NCBI RefSeq assembly: GCF_047663525.1
Contig: NC_092592.1
Span: 23,394,501-23,458,500 of the forward strand
Direction: 5' to 3'
DNA from: Anas platyrhynchos
Lineage: Eukaryota > Chordata > Aves > Anseriformes > Anatidae
Length of the DNA: 64,000 nt
This document shows, piece by piece, positions 32,456 to 44,500 of the stretch (the stretch's first letter is position 1; each line of letters opens with the position of its first letter). The notes beneath the pieces were generated by a model. The model did no database searches. It worked only from the letters and a program-made list of their open reading frames with translations, and had not been told where the DNA came from. The position numbers and the translations under genes were made by a program.

Positions 32456-35400
32456 TTTTAGAAAGGTCACATCTCAAATGGGACATCTGACATAGTCACA
32501 GTTTGGATCACATAGCAATGGTCACAGCAGCTCAGAAAGATCAAACAAATTCACAGCTGCAACTATCAGAGCTTTTGTAAGCAGCTCCAAACCTGGTACC
32601 TCATGCATGCTCCTAAGTGACTGTAAAGGGTCCCAGCTGGATGTAGTCTTTACAAGTTCATTCCCACAGCTGATAAGAACAAAACACACAAAGCAAAGGA
32701 AATCCAAATGAGTTTAAGATTTCAAACCACATCTTCAAGGTGTTCAATTGCTAGGACTCTGGTATGTAAAAGATCATTGAAAGTTTCAGAGAGGAGACAG
32801 GATAGTTTTCTGACACAACTTTCCAACGTGTAGCCAAATATGCCTACGTAGCTGACATAGTTTTCTAAGCAGCCTTTGCAGATGCCCACATGATCCAGAG
32901 GACATCACTGGCCTCCTCACAAGCCTTGTGGCTTTTTCCTTGAAGCGTAAAGTCCATTTTTTGACTTTACCTATTTGCTTCAAGGCAAACAAACAGCACT
33001 ACACAAACCAGTGCATACCCACACCCTTCTTCCCCACTATGTTCTGAAACAAAATCTGACTTAAACAAAACTTGCTCTGCCTTGAGGCAGCATATGAACA
33101 AATAGAGGAAGGAAGGTAAACCACATGGGCTAATGCAGTAAGATAAAAAAGTATGTGTGTAGGCAAGGAAGTATAGCATTATTTACAAAATTTTTGTTAA
33201 AAGTCCATTAGGGAAGCTGAAAAAGTATGCAATCAAAAGTTAGAGGATTCCAGGCGCATGATACAGAGGACACATCCATGGACTTGCTACTTGATGCCCA
33301 CATTCTGTATTTGCCTTCCAGCATGCACTGCAGATTTGTGAGCAGACCATACATCTTAAGTGCTGAATCCATCCATATGACACAATTTTGCAGGGTGTAC
33401 TTTACTTTTGGACTGAGCTGACTTGAACGAATTACTCATTCTTGATTTTTTAACTAATAGGGTCAATTCTGCATCCCTGTCTGCATAGCTCCAAGCAGCA
33501 ACTGTCTGACGGTGAAGGCTGTGTCATTACATGATTCTTCATTCTGGATCAGTAAATGACCAGGGCATGAAAAAAACCAGCACAATTTGATGCAAGCAAC
33601 AACCACATCCCTGTCTCCCTGTCTATGCAGATAGGAAACAAAATTCAACACTTTCGTAGGTATTTGCTTCTAACGTAGCCACAAGAAAAGCAGATATCCA
33701 ATCTAGCATGAAGTCAGAGTGTCACAGATAGATTATATCCTGGTTTGGCAGCAAAGCCTCCCATTGCAACATTACCCTGACAAACTCATCTGAACAAGCA
33801 CAGCAAGTACCGAGCAGCAACCACACTTTGCATCCAACACTAGGGGCCTCAAAGATGGATTTATTACAGGTTTCATATGTTACATTCAAATGCCTGGGTT
33901 ATAGAATATCCCATGACAATCCACGACAGCTGCCTGAATTAATAGCACACTGATAAAGTGCCAGCGATTTTGCTTGAAGTTTTGCTGGCGATCACAAGTA
34001 ATGCAGTTTGGTGGAGTTTGCAATAAGCACATGATACACTGCAGAGGGATCCTATGTGATTCAGATGTTACCTCTGCAGCACTTTTGTAGAGTCTTGGCA
34101 AGGCAGGGATTCTTATTTTGGATCTGAACAATATATTTTGCTGCCCTTCCTGGAGGGATGAAAATTGTATTTCAAATTTTGGTTATTAAGGATGGAAGAG
34201 AAAGTTCCAGAAAAGTCAGGTGAGATAACTATAACCCTGATTTATTAAGTATGTTGTAATAAAGTGGAAACACACACACAATCTTTCAGAGGATTCAACA
34301 GTCTCCAAATGGAAAGCCCTAGCTATTTTTAATGCACATACAGCAAGAGCTGGGTACTTGGTCCTCAGCCTAGGTCCCTGACCCAACTTCCCAGGCAAGC
34401 TTCAATAGGGTCTGAGACCCCAGTTAGCATTTTTGCTGTATGTTAGCATACTTGTGAAGAATTTGATGACATATCAGGCTAAGCAACTATAGATTGGGTA
34501 TTTGGTTATGTGATCACTTGCTGTTATTTTCATAGATCCCTGCCTGCTAACACACACACGTGAACACCAAACACTTAATGGGGCTACCAGCAGCTTAAAA
34601 CAATGCCATTATGGGAGCTGCCTGGCAAACACAACAACAGGCCACCCAACCTTCCCATAGCAGGACCTGTCAAAACCGTCTCCTTGACTTCACGCTCCCT
34701 TCAGGGAGTATTGTGCCTGTCATAGCCACTGAATTAATAGGTAAACTGGTAAGTTAAATAATCACCTGCTTTCTCACTGTGCATGCCTAATAAGCACTTA
34801 GTATGACATCCTAACAGATTTATGCTGAGGTTAGAAAACTTCACTGGCTTACACCCTGATGCTGTTTTCCAAGTGCATCCATGCCATGGACAGTACAGAT
34901 CGCAGACTCTGCACATGCTTTACCTGGGGAACCATGCCCTCCTCCCTTCCCAACCCTACCTTAGTTCACTCTTGTGTTCATCTTTCCTCAAGCTTTCTAG
35001 TGCAGCATTAAGTCCCAAATTATCTCTCTCTTCAACCTTTAGCACTGTAAGGCCTGATCCCCACTTGCAGTCCTGGCTGCTGTTATAACACACCTTATCC
35101 ATGCATAAAAGCTCCTGCTAAAGAAAGCAGGGTGGAAAGAAAAGCTCATGAAAGAGCTCTGTTGTTTGCACCCTTTGTCAGATGATGTTCAATCAAGCAC
35201 CAAATAAATGTGCTTTGCTGTGGGTTCACAGAAGGCAGCAGTGGGGTGAAGGTGGCAACCAATTCTGCCTATACCTAAGGAAGCCTCAGTTACCCTGGCA
35301 GCTCGCAGAGCAGTGACTGCCTGTGACATTAATGCGTTATACTGATGTGGGAGGATAAATTACCTATCCCTTACTTCAGCTGCTGTTTTCAAGAGCCCTG

Positions 35401-35852
35401 CAAGGAAAGCAATTGCTCCTGCGAGCATCTCCCTTACCATGCCTGCTCAGCCAGCAGTAGAAAGGAGTGGGCGAAGCTACTGAGAAAGTGCCAGGTTAAT
35501 CCTGCACCTTGCCACATGGTGCCACCTGCAAGGGAAGAGAGCGCAGAAATCCATGGCAGCCTACCAACTGCCCTGCGTATGGCCAGCTGCTGCTGACCTC
35601 TACAACGTGGGAGCAGACAGCACAGCCCTCACTGCCCCCTCCGCCCACCGTTCCTGCCACTGCAAAGACCTTTTTTAAACAAACTTGCTGAATAATGATA
35701 TAGCTACAGCATGAAATGAAGGTGATGTGAGCAAGGAAGCATTGCTGCTCCGAGGAGCACCAGGTGCATTCACACTTGTCTCTTTGGGGTCAAGCTGCAT
35801 GACTTGCAGCTTTGATGTACCTGGGCATGACCGTTTTTATACATGGAGTGGT

Positions 35853-35897
35853 AACTCGTGTCAAAAAAATGGTTGATATTAATAAAGAAGGGGGAGA
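35853..35897 (+). mobile_element. End of a retroviral internal region with polypurine tract
   Basis: A short frame (TRVKKMVDINKEGGDVG) resembling an env cytoplasmic tail ends at a polypurine tract (aagaagggggaga). The LTR follows directly. A polypurine tract lies 5' of a 3' LTR. Confidence 0.55.
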
Positions 35898-36290
35898 TGT
35901 GGGAGTGTGGCCATGGGGGTCAGAAAGCCCCGTGGTTGATGATAACATCAGACTCTTAACGATGAGGCCATCAGGAATGTAAAAGAGTTTACAGGGAGCA
36001 AAGAAGTGTGATTCAGGAGACTCCATGCAGTCTCAGAGTTGCTTGTTCTCTAGCCATTAAGGCATGGAAGTTTCTGGGTGTTTGCTGTTGCTGTTATTTG
36101 CAAAGCTGTTTGACCAACGAAAAATTGTTTTGAAAAGAACTGCTGTGGGGTGAAGGGTATAAGAGGGGAGCCTGCTCTCAAGATCAAAAAAAAGAAGGCA
36201 ACACAATGAAGTGATGTCATCAATAAAGAAGTAGGAAGAAGGAATGAAAAGGAACAGGACAGCAGAACGGAGACCAAGACGGGAACAGGC
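35898..36290 (+). mobile_element. Endogenous retrovirus LTR
   Basis: It starts TGTGGGAGTGTGG right after a polypurine tract. It has a TATA box (TATAAG, 36158-36163) and an AATAAA at 36222-36227 in the expected U3-R-U5 order. The 3' boundary near a CA at about 36290 is approximate. No clear primer-binding site was identified. Confidence 0.6.
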
Positions 36291-36458
36291 ACTTTGATTG
36301 CCTCATGAATATGGGTTCGGCCAAACCCAGCAAACCGCTAAGAGAAGCTTGTACAGGAAGTCTCTGGAAATAGGCGCGCTGGAGCTGGGAAGAAGCTCCA
36401 ACTGAGAGAAGCGGAGCCGTACACACAACTGCCCCTCGCTGGTAAGCAGCTGCGCATT

Positions 36459-36902
36459 ATGGGGAATCATACGTCCTTAGAAACAAAGACTGTCCTGGTA
36501 ACCTTACAGCTTATTCTCCTTATTAACAGTCAGACAGTTTATGAGCCTGAAATATGGGACCAAATTGAGGTCAAGGTGTGGGACTCTGCTACTAAAAACA
36601 ACAAGGTAGCAGTGGGATTGCTCGGCACCTGGCGAGCAGTCTCTGAGGCCTTAAAGAGCCCTGTGGGACCACAGTCAGACACGTGTGGTTTGCCAGACAG
36701 TGAAGGAGCTGCGGGCTCCTCTACTGATCCGACTGCTGTGCCATGGGCCCCTCTGCTGCTACAGCCATTGAAGGCTTTTGCTGTTACGCCTCCTGGTGAC
36801 CTAGACTTGCCTTTTGACCCAGGCCTCATTGGCCTTGAAAAGGAGATGGATATGCTTGTCTTCGATCCGGGAAGAACAGGATACGTAAGGCCCGAAGACT
36901 GA
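36459..36902 (+). pseudogene. Truncated retroviral gag (matrix N-terminus)
   Basis: The 147-codon frame begins MGNHTS, matching the MGxxxS myristoylation signal of retroviral matrix proteins. A likely splice donor (GGTAAGC, about 36441) sits just upstream, as in proviral leaders. The frame stops at 36900-36902. No capsid, nucleocapsid, protease or polymerase follows; instead LTR-like sequence starts at 36959. This is an old, deleted copy of an avian endogenous retrovirus and is not functional. Confidence 0.6.
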
Positions 36903-36958
36903 GTTGCTTGACAACTTAAAGCAAGACGTATTGTTCAAAAGGAAGGGTAAATGGAGAC

Positions 36959-37150
36959 TGTTAAGTAATGGAACTTAAAGGATTGTTTGTTACCTTTTCT
37001 CATTGTATAGGCATACTCAGGTTTAGTATGTAAAAGCAATGTTCTGTATATTTAGAATGTTTGATGTTCGTGTGTGCATGTTGGTGGAGCGTAGACTCTC
37101 CGCACACCCAGCTCTGTTTGCTTGCCTTCTAAACCTTTTATAAATATTCT
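36959..37150 (+). mobile_element. Possible second LTR remnant
   Basis: Purine-rich sequence (aaaaggaagggtaaatggaga) precedes TGTTAAGTAATGG. The region ends with a ggtggagcgtagactctcc block and a cagctctgtttgcttgcctt block resembling avian LTR R/U5 ends. It differs from the LTR at 35898, so the two may be from different families. Confidence 0.35.
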
Positions 37151-37290
37151 TTTATACTCAAAAACTTTTATATTTTATATTATATTATTTATATAATTTA
37201 TAATTATATATAATTTGCATAATTATATATAATTTAATATATTTTATATTCTTTTATATTATGTATATTTTATGTCTTTTATATTCTCAA
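37137..37290. repeat. AT-rich low-complexity block
   Basis: Almost pure A/T made of TATAT, TTTTATA and ATAATT words directly after the retroviral remnant. Confidence 0.9.
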
Positions 37291-38134
37291 AACACTTTGT
37301 TTTGAGCAGGCAATGAATTCAGATGAAAACGCAGGCACGCTGACAGTGCCCACAGCAGGAGCAGCAGCACCTGTGCCCAGCCTGGGCTCTCACCCCTGCT
37401 GCTTTCTGCTCCTCTACACCACGAAAGTTAAAACAGCTGCACATTAAGATGACTTTGCAATTCCTTTCAGAACTGCACGAAAGGATTTTGTGTAGTTTAT
37501 CCCAAAGGAGTTGGCTCAAATCTAAATACCACTGTAAATAAGCATGGGATTCAACGAATTCTTACCTGTTTGGCATTACAGAAATGTGCTTAACACAAGA
37601 ATTTTCTTTTTGGATCAATGCAAAGTTGAAATACATACATATACATTCTCTGTAGATGCCACTCACTACCTGAGCCTGAGAAACTTGTGCCAGTCTGCAT
37701 ATGAATGCCAGGACACACTCCCAGAGCAGATTTATTCACACAAAGGAATTCAAACTCTGTTTTCTTGTGAACAGAAACATACACAGCTTTCAAAGTCACT
37801 TGGAGAACATTCGTGCAGACGAATTTTATGAAGAACAAATATAAAGCAGCCTAGGCACAGCTGGAGAAAATCCATTAATGCTTAGACTGAAAGGTAATGA
37901 AACTGTGGATGTTTGCTACATTTACCCTACTCACCGAGCTCCAGGACAGTTTTAATATTTTCCCACATTTACCCTATTTACTTAGCTCACTAGGATAGTT
38001 TTACTGCATTTCTTATTTATCCTTAAGATTGTACCAAGCATTAATTATTTGTAGGCTTTTTACACGTTTATATATCTTAACCTCTTCCTTTAATTTTCTT
38101 ATTTTCTGTTCCTTTTTCTCCAACTGCCACACCT

Positions 38135-38250
38135 TTAATAAACAAAAAGAAAAACAACAGAAGAAAAGAACAACAACCGAAGAAGAACAGAAAGGGCACA
38201 AGAAGAGCAGCAAAGGATGGGAGAGGGGAAAAAAAGAAAAATGTTAAAGA
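38135..38250. repeat. Purine-rich stretch
   Basis: Over 100 bp, the + strand is mostly A and G (GAAGAAGAACAGAAAGG-type words). Open frames across it are compositional artefacts. Confidence 0.8.
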
Positions 38251-38819
38251 ACAGAGAGAAACATTGTCACAGAGCACGTACAATGGACCACCAGACGTGT
38301 AAGGTTAAATATTTGCTGAGGCCAGACCCTCCCTTCCCCACTGAACAATGTTGTCCGTCTGTCTGTCCCCCCAGCACAGGCTTGCCAGCCCCTTATCTCA
38401 TTTCCTACACGTCACCACACACAGTGGAACACATTCAAAGAGGACACAGAATTTGATAGGAGCACCAAAGATGCTGACAGCTGCACAAGCGTCAACTGCG
38501 TAGTGTAGGGAATAGCACTTTTTCAGCCTCCTTTTGCCTTCTTTACCCCCCAGCAGCTGCATACCATGGTAGGCACTTCAGTCAGTGGTGTGGCAGCCAG
38601 CTAAACTCCATGTTCTTAAATACAGAGGAAGTAAATGCTCTTTAATTCTGTACAGCTCTTAGGATTCAAAGGTTATTTCTAATCTAGTATTTTTTTCCAA
38701 TAAAGAGCTGTCTCATTCTGCACCCTGGGTCAGCTATTTAACTGGAAAGGAACAGCTTGTTTTGACTTCAGCTGAGGTTATTTATCAAGAATTGCACGAT
38801 TATGACTTTGACTTGTTTC

Positions 38820-38865
38820 AAAATGACCCAAGAGGTCCCTTCCAGCCCTGTGTTCCTAAATAAAA
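38820..38865 (+). mobile_element. Possible CR1 tail fragment
   Basis: The block aatgacccaagaggtccctt followed by ccagccctgtgttccta resembles a CR1 3' end. It is short and uncertain. Confidence 0.35.
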
Positions 38866-39347
38866 ATAACTCCATTGAGCATCTCAAGGCTGCTGATCTA
38901 TAGCCTCAACTTTCTTCTCTGCTTAAAGGTGGCTCTGTCCAATCTTCAGATAAAGCCAAAGTTAATGCTCTCCTTGTAAGATTGGTAGACTGCTCCACTG
39001 ACATTTTCTTTGTGGAAGACAGAAATTTTGATGGTTATGGGTATTTATAAAAACTAGGCACAAATTCAGCTTCCCAATAACCTCACCAGCAGCACTACAA
39101 ATGGTTACCACTCACCTCAAAGTTCATTTAGGGACTTATACCAGAAATAAAGCAAACAAATAATAAAACAAACTAAACAACAACAACAAAACCCAACAAC
39201 CTTGCTTCTAATTGATGCCACCACGTTAAGACAAGAGGCTTACTACGCAGATTGCAATAAGCGCTTCACTCTTTTTCCAGATATCTACCTACAATGGACC
39301 TGAATCAATCTGGATACTCTGCTCTGCACATCTTTAACACCTTTTCA

Positions 39348-39380
39348 ATTTTTTTTTTTTTTTTTTTTTGGGGGGGGGGA
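39348..39380. repeat. T23-G10 homopolymer pair
   Basis: A long T run passes directly into a G run. Length is likely unreliable. Confidence 0.9.
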
Positions 39381-41448
39381 AGGCAAAGGGGGTAGGGAAG
39401 TTCCCTATGATATCAATTAAGAACAACATTAATAACATACTTAGTAACATACTCAATGCCTACTGCCCAACAACTGCAGTTGCACAAAACTTCTGCAACA
39501 AACTCATGGAAGTTTTGGCGTTGAAGGGCTGCTGAGGACACACGGGGAGCATAAAATAGCAGCAGAATTCTCTGATGCTAATAATTCCCCCATGCTTACC
39601 TCATATTTATTTCCTATATGTTATTTTTTTTTAACACATGGTGGGTAGGGAATGGTTGTGGAAGGTTTTTGTTTGTTTACACCATTACTTACACATTAAC
39701 TGATTTCTAATTACATGGCATTTATCTCTTCCTTTTAAGATTGTTAAGGTGTCATTAAAGGTGACTAAATATTTTATTTAACTTCCTTGTTTACAGTTAA
39801 ATTTTTAACTACATGATACTCCAATCACTTTGAGTCATTTCTATCAGTTCGATAAATCAGAAATGCACTTCTCTGGATCAGGCACTTAATCATATATCAT
39901 TATATTTCTGAATAAATATTAAGATACGACAGTAACTGTTGGGAAATGCTGAAAAGGCTTTTTATTCAAAGTGGCCTTCAGCTGACATTTTTCCCATATC
40001 TGGTGTATTAATTTTTCCACCTTCAGGAAAATCTTGTCCTGAGAAAGGACACTGCTGCAGAGCTGCCACCAACATGTGGGAACAGGATGTTTTTTTCCCC
40101 AGACTGCTGCAGTCAGCTGGGGAAATGATTGCTCTCGTCTTCTTTTACTGATGCTGCACACTGGATTCTATACTTGGGTGAGAGGGATCCCTAAATCCTC
40201 TTTGGATTAGCTGGAGATGGCCTGGTGAAGGAGGAAGGTACCAAACTAATGCTCTTTGGATCCCTCTGGAGAAAACGAGGATGCTGATGCTGATGACAGC
40301 CAGCAATGCCCAGGCACAAGACAGAGAGCAAGGCTTCCTGCACACACCTGGAGGGGAAGCACCAAGGCCACCCAGTGTAGGTCCCTGCTGGGGATGTCAC
40401 AGCCTGGGAAGGCGCTGGCAAATGCTCTGCTTGGGAAAGCTGCAGCCCAGCACTGGAGCACTCCTCGACAGAGAGGCAGCCAGAAAAGCAGGCAGCAGGG
40501 CTGCAGAGACTGATCTGTCCTCACCTAGAAAGCTTGGTGATAAACTTACAGAAAATGTATTTTGAGCTCTTTCACTGTTATCATCATTTCGGCTTTTGTG
40601 TTTATGGAAGAGCCTTATTCAAGCTGTGAAAAACTAATTTGGTTTATAATGCCCCTGAGGTTCATGTCTGGGTTTTAGTGAAATGAGGAGCTGTACTTAA
40701 ACAGAAATACCTTTCTGTCCTGTTCTTTTAGTGCTCAGAGCCTGAGTAGCTTTTTTTTTTTTTTTTTAATAAAAAAAAGACAATAACTCAAAAAAAGTAG
40801 TCTGCACTGTTAATTTGCAAGATGTCAGTCTTACCAAATTGCTTTCTAATAGAAAGGCAGATAACATTTTAGAAACCAAATCCTGTACCTACAGAACGAG
40901 CTATACAGAAGATTGCCTCTATTTATCTGATGTTCTAGGGCTGCTATTAACGTCAATTTGTTTTCTTTTCCTCAATACACAAGACTTGTTTGCAAAAACT
41001 AATCAGGCATGAAAAGGCAAGGCAGGCTATTTCCTTTCATTCACACAAGCTTATGTTTCAAGAGAAACCTATTAGGATAGTTAATGCCATATGTGCTCTT
41101 CTACTGGACAATACACACAATATGACACCAAAAACTGTCACCATGACCATTATTTTTCTTGGAAGGCTTACAGCTGAAACCATGAGCCTTGTAAAACTAA
41201 CAATTTTAATCCCAAAGCCGCTGGTGTTTATTTTTAATAATTATACTGTATAATTGCTGTATATACTATGGTATGTTACTATAATTCCCAGCAGTAATGG
41301 AAGAAAATCTCTAATACAGGAGACATATATATTATATATGGTATGTATGGACGTATACTTTAATGGGCTGTTTCGAATCAGCATTAAATCACCTAAATAC
41401 AACTGACAGCAGTACCATGCATAACATATACACACTATATATCATACA

Positions 41449-41512
41449 GAGGGGTGGAACTAGATGATCTTTGAGGTCCCTTCCAACCCAAGCCACTCTA
41501 TGGTTCTATGAA
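41449..41512 (+). mobile_element. CR1 3'-end fragment
   Basis: The sequence ggggtggaactagatgatct, then gaggtcccttccaaccca, then ctctatggttctatga is a typical CR1 tail in sense orientation. Confidence 0.85.
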
Positions 41513-44500
41513 TATGAACATGAGGAAGTGTGTGAAAGAGGCACATACACACATTTCAAAATACACCCCCAGGCAACGTGCATCAAGTTTTATTCTAATA
41601 AGACCTTGAACTGATGGCTTTTCAAAGTGTCAGAGTCAGGTCTGAGCTTCACCTCACAGAAACATTTTTCTGCTTAACTTCACATTTGGGGCAATTTACA
41701 GCCAAAGGTACGAAGACAGAAAAATCTGTGTACAGATATTGGTATAATAAATCTTTTACATTAATTGCTTTAATGAGTCCTCAGGCACAAAGCAGGACAA
41801 ACAGTGAGGATCCCATCTGAGAAGGCCCATTTTTGAGTCTGGAGCGGTGTCAGGGTGTGATGCTGGAAGAGTCTTCAGCCTTCTCAGTCTGACTGATAGA
41901 CCACAAATCACATGAGACATACGTTGGTCTGACAAGCACAATTTAAACAATCTTGTTCCCACACCAGACTGCTGTAGAGTAACCACTTTGTCTCCTTGCT
42001 CATGGAAGAAAATATGGGCAACGCTGCAGGATACCTCTGCACATGAAAAAACTGCACACTGGTACTGATCAGGCAAAAATTGCTTACTTTTCCTTGCTCT
42101 TGAATGTGATTACAGTAGCAGGAACACAGTTTGGGAGAAGCTATGGGCAACAATACCTTAGCTCAAAGATCAGCTGTGACTAGCAGAGTGGTGCTCTGAA
42201 GCACAGGGCTCCTCAGGCTACCTGTCTCATTAGAAAGTGTTGGGAATACCACCAGTGGCAGGAATATCACCAGTGGCATTATTTAAAGCTAGCCGCAGAA
42301 TAAGAGTGGAGAACAATGAGAGCACATACACTAACATAGGGGATGGATAAATCCTCTAATAGTAAATTTTCCATCTCCAGCATGCACAATTTTGAGTCAC
42401 GTAACAGATGACGTTTTGGGCTATAACTTCTCATGCAGCAAGCTTGTTAGTGCTGAGAAACAAACACGAGTTAAATCTCGATTGTTATCACATGGGAAGT
42501 AAAACAAACACACACAGATGCTATGGGAAACAGCAGCAGAGACAACAATTTACAATCCTTTAAGTCAGGGATGATACGATGTCTACAGAAGTCAGCAGAG
42601 TACAGAAAAACTTCAAGTGTCACATTTTGAATGAGAAAAAAGCAAAGCAATCATCATCATTTATTAATAACACCATACGAATTTTCATATGAAAAGTAAT
42701 GAGAACAGTGACATGAACTCTCACACCTTGGCCAATCTTTCTGGAAAACTGTGTTCTATTTGCCTAAAAATTCCCTCTGTAATATTAGAATTTTTCTCCT
42801 TCAGTCGTACGTGCTTTCAGCATCTGATGCCATCTAGGCAGAAATATTTACTCTGGAGACCTTCCCCATTTTAATAGCAGGCAAAATATTTCATGCATAG
42901 ATCAGTTCAGCTGAGAGCAGTTATAAATTATTTTTCTAAGATTATCTGGAAACCCTAGGCTTCTTAACCAGTTTAAGGGTAGCCAGAGCCCTATCCGCCA
43001 TGAGGATAAAATCACAGCACACGCTCTACACCTTCTTTAAAAGGGTAGAAAACTTCAGAAAATGACAACACAGCAGCTACCAAGCTGGGAAGAAAACATT
43101 AAATGCTACAGTGAAAGACAAGGAAATGATTGGAGGTCAAGGGAAAAAAAAAAAATAACAGAAAAACACATTGTTTGTTATAAAAAAAAAAAAAAAAAAT
43201 GTATTATCTCTGACCAGGAAGAACATATTCGGCTACACGCACATTGTGAAAACATGCATCTACTCACAAGTAACAGTTTGTCTTAGTGAAATCACACACT
43301 GGAAGTTAACAAACAACTGACACATCTTGAGCAGATCAGCACATTCTTCATGCTCTGTCTTCCATTCAGCCTCACCAAGCCACACTTCAACTAGATCCAA
43401 AAGCTTATTTTAGCTCTTAGTAAACCTTTAAAACTTCAAGAAAAGTGCCTCTGCTGAGTGCATGCTGGTGCAGCTGCTCAGTTACCTCATTTTCAGGAAC
43501 AACCAGCAAGAACTTTCCATGCTACTTATGGGTGTAATTCTGCTAATTGTTATTGCAGCCCAAATCTACAGTTTCCCAGTGCTATGTTAAGGGACATCTC
43601 TCTTCATATAGATTTGTTTTGGTAAGCAAAACATGAAAAAACTCCCTGACTCATTACAAATATTTTACCTTTGCTCTGTAGCTTTTAAAATAGCTGGAAA
43701 TCTGATTTATATTTTTGTTTTTCTCTGATGTTCCTATACAGCTCCTCAGCTTGTACCCTCTCAGCTCCATACATATACCAAACTGGCAGCAAGCAGAATA
43801 TTTGAGTAATTTTTCTGACAAACACACCTATGTTCACATTTAAGGAACTTATGCGTTAACTGGAAAAAATGCTAGAAAAAAAAAAAAAAAGCCAGCCACA
43901 TGAAGTGAGGGTTTGTCTTAACTCATAAATAGAAACCAAGGACGAGGTAAGTGAGAGGCAGCTCTGCAACAAAGAACCAAGGGTTCCTCTGGCACAAAAA
44001 CCAACCTGTGAACAGGGAGGACTGGAACATTACAGAAAAGAAGGGTGAGTTACATTAGGAGGAATGAGGCAGTACACATAGAAACAGGAAACCAGTTTCC
44101 CCAGATTGTACCTTGTTTTTCTTTGCTCTTCAATGGCTACACTGAAAAGGCACACACGTAACTACAACAGAGGAAAACAGAGCATATGGAGCAGCAAGAC
44201 AAGACATCGGGTAGTTATCTCGTTATGTGTTAGACAGCAATGATAAGAGAGCCCATAAATGGCAAAGCTTTAAAGGACTTGAAAAGGGAAAATAGAAAGA
44301 CCGATGCTATCTAACAAACCAAACTAGAAATATATCTAAGAACCAGCCACAAAAGAACTGATTAAAAAAAAGCTCCATCTCTTCTTCCTGTTAAACCCAG
44401 TCCTCCCAGTCAGAGCAGAGCTGCAGAGCATTTACAACCACAGCTCAGCGTGCCAGAGATCCCATAAAACACCCAATCGCTCCTATCAGCGACTCGCAAA

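Noticed and set aside
38013-38283. Overlapping open frames rich in Lys/Glu or Phe/Leu
   Set aside because: They arise from the purine-rich stretch and show only compositional bias.
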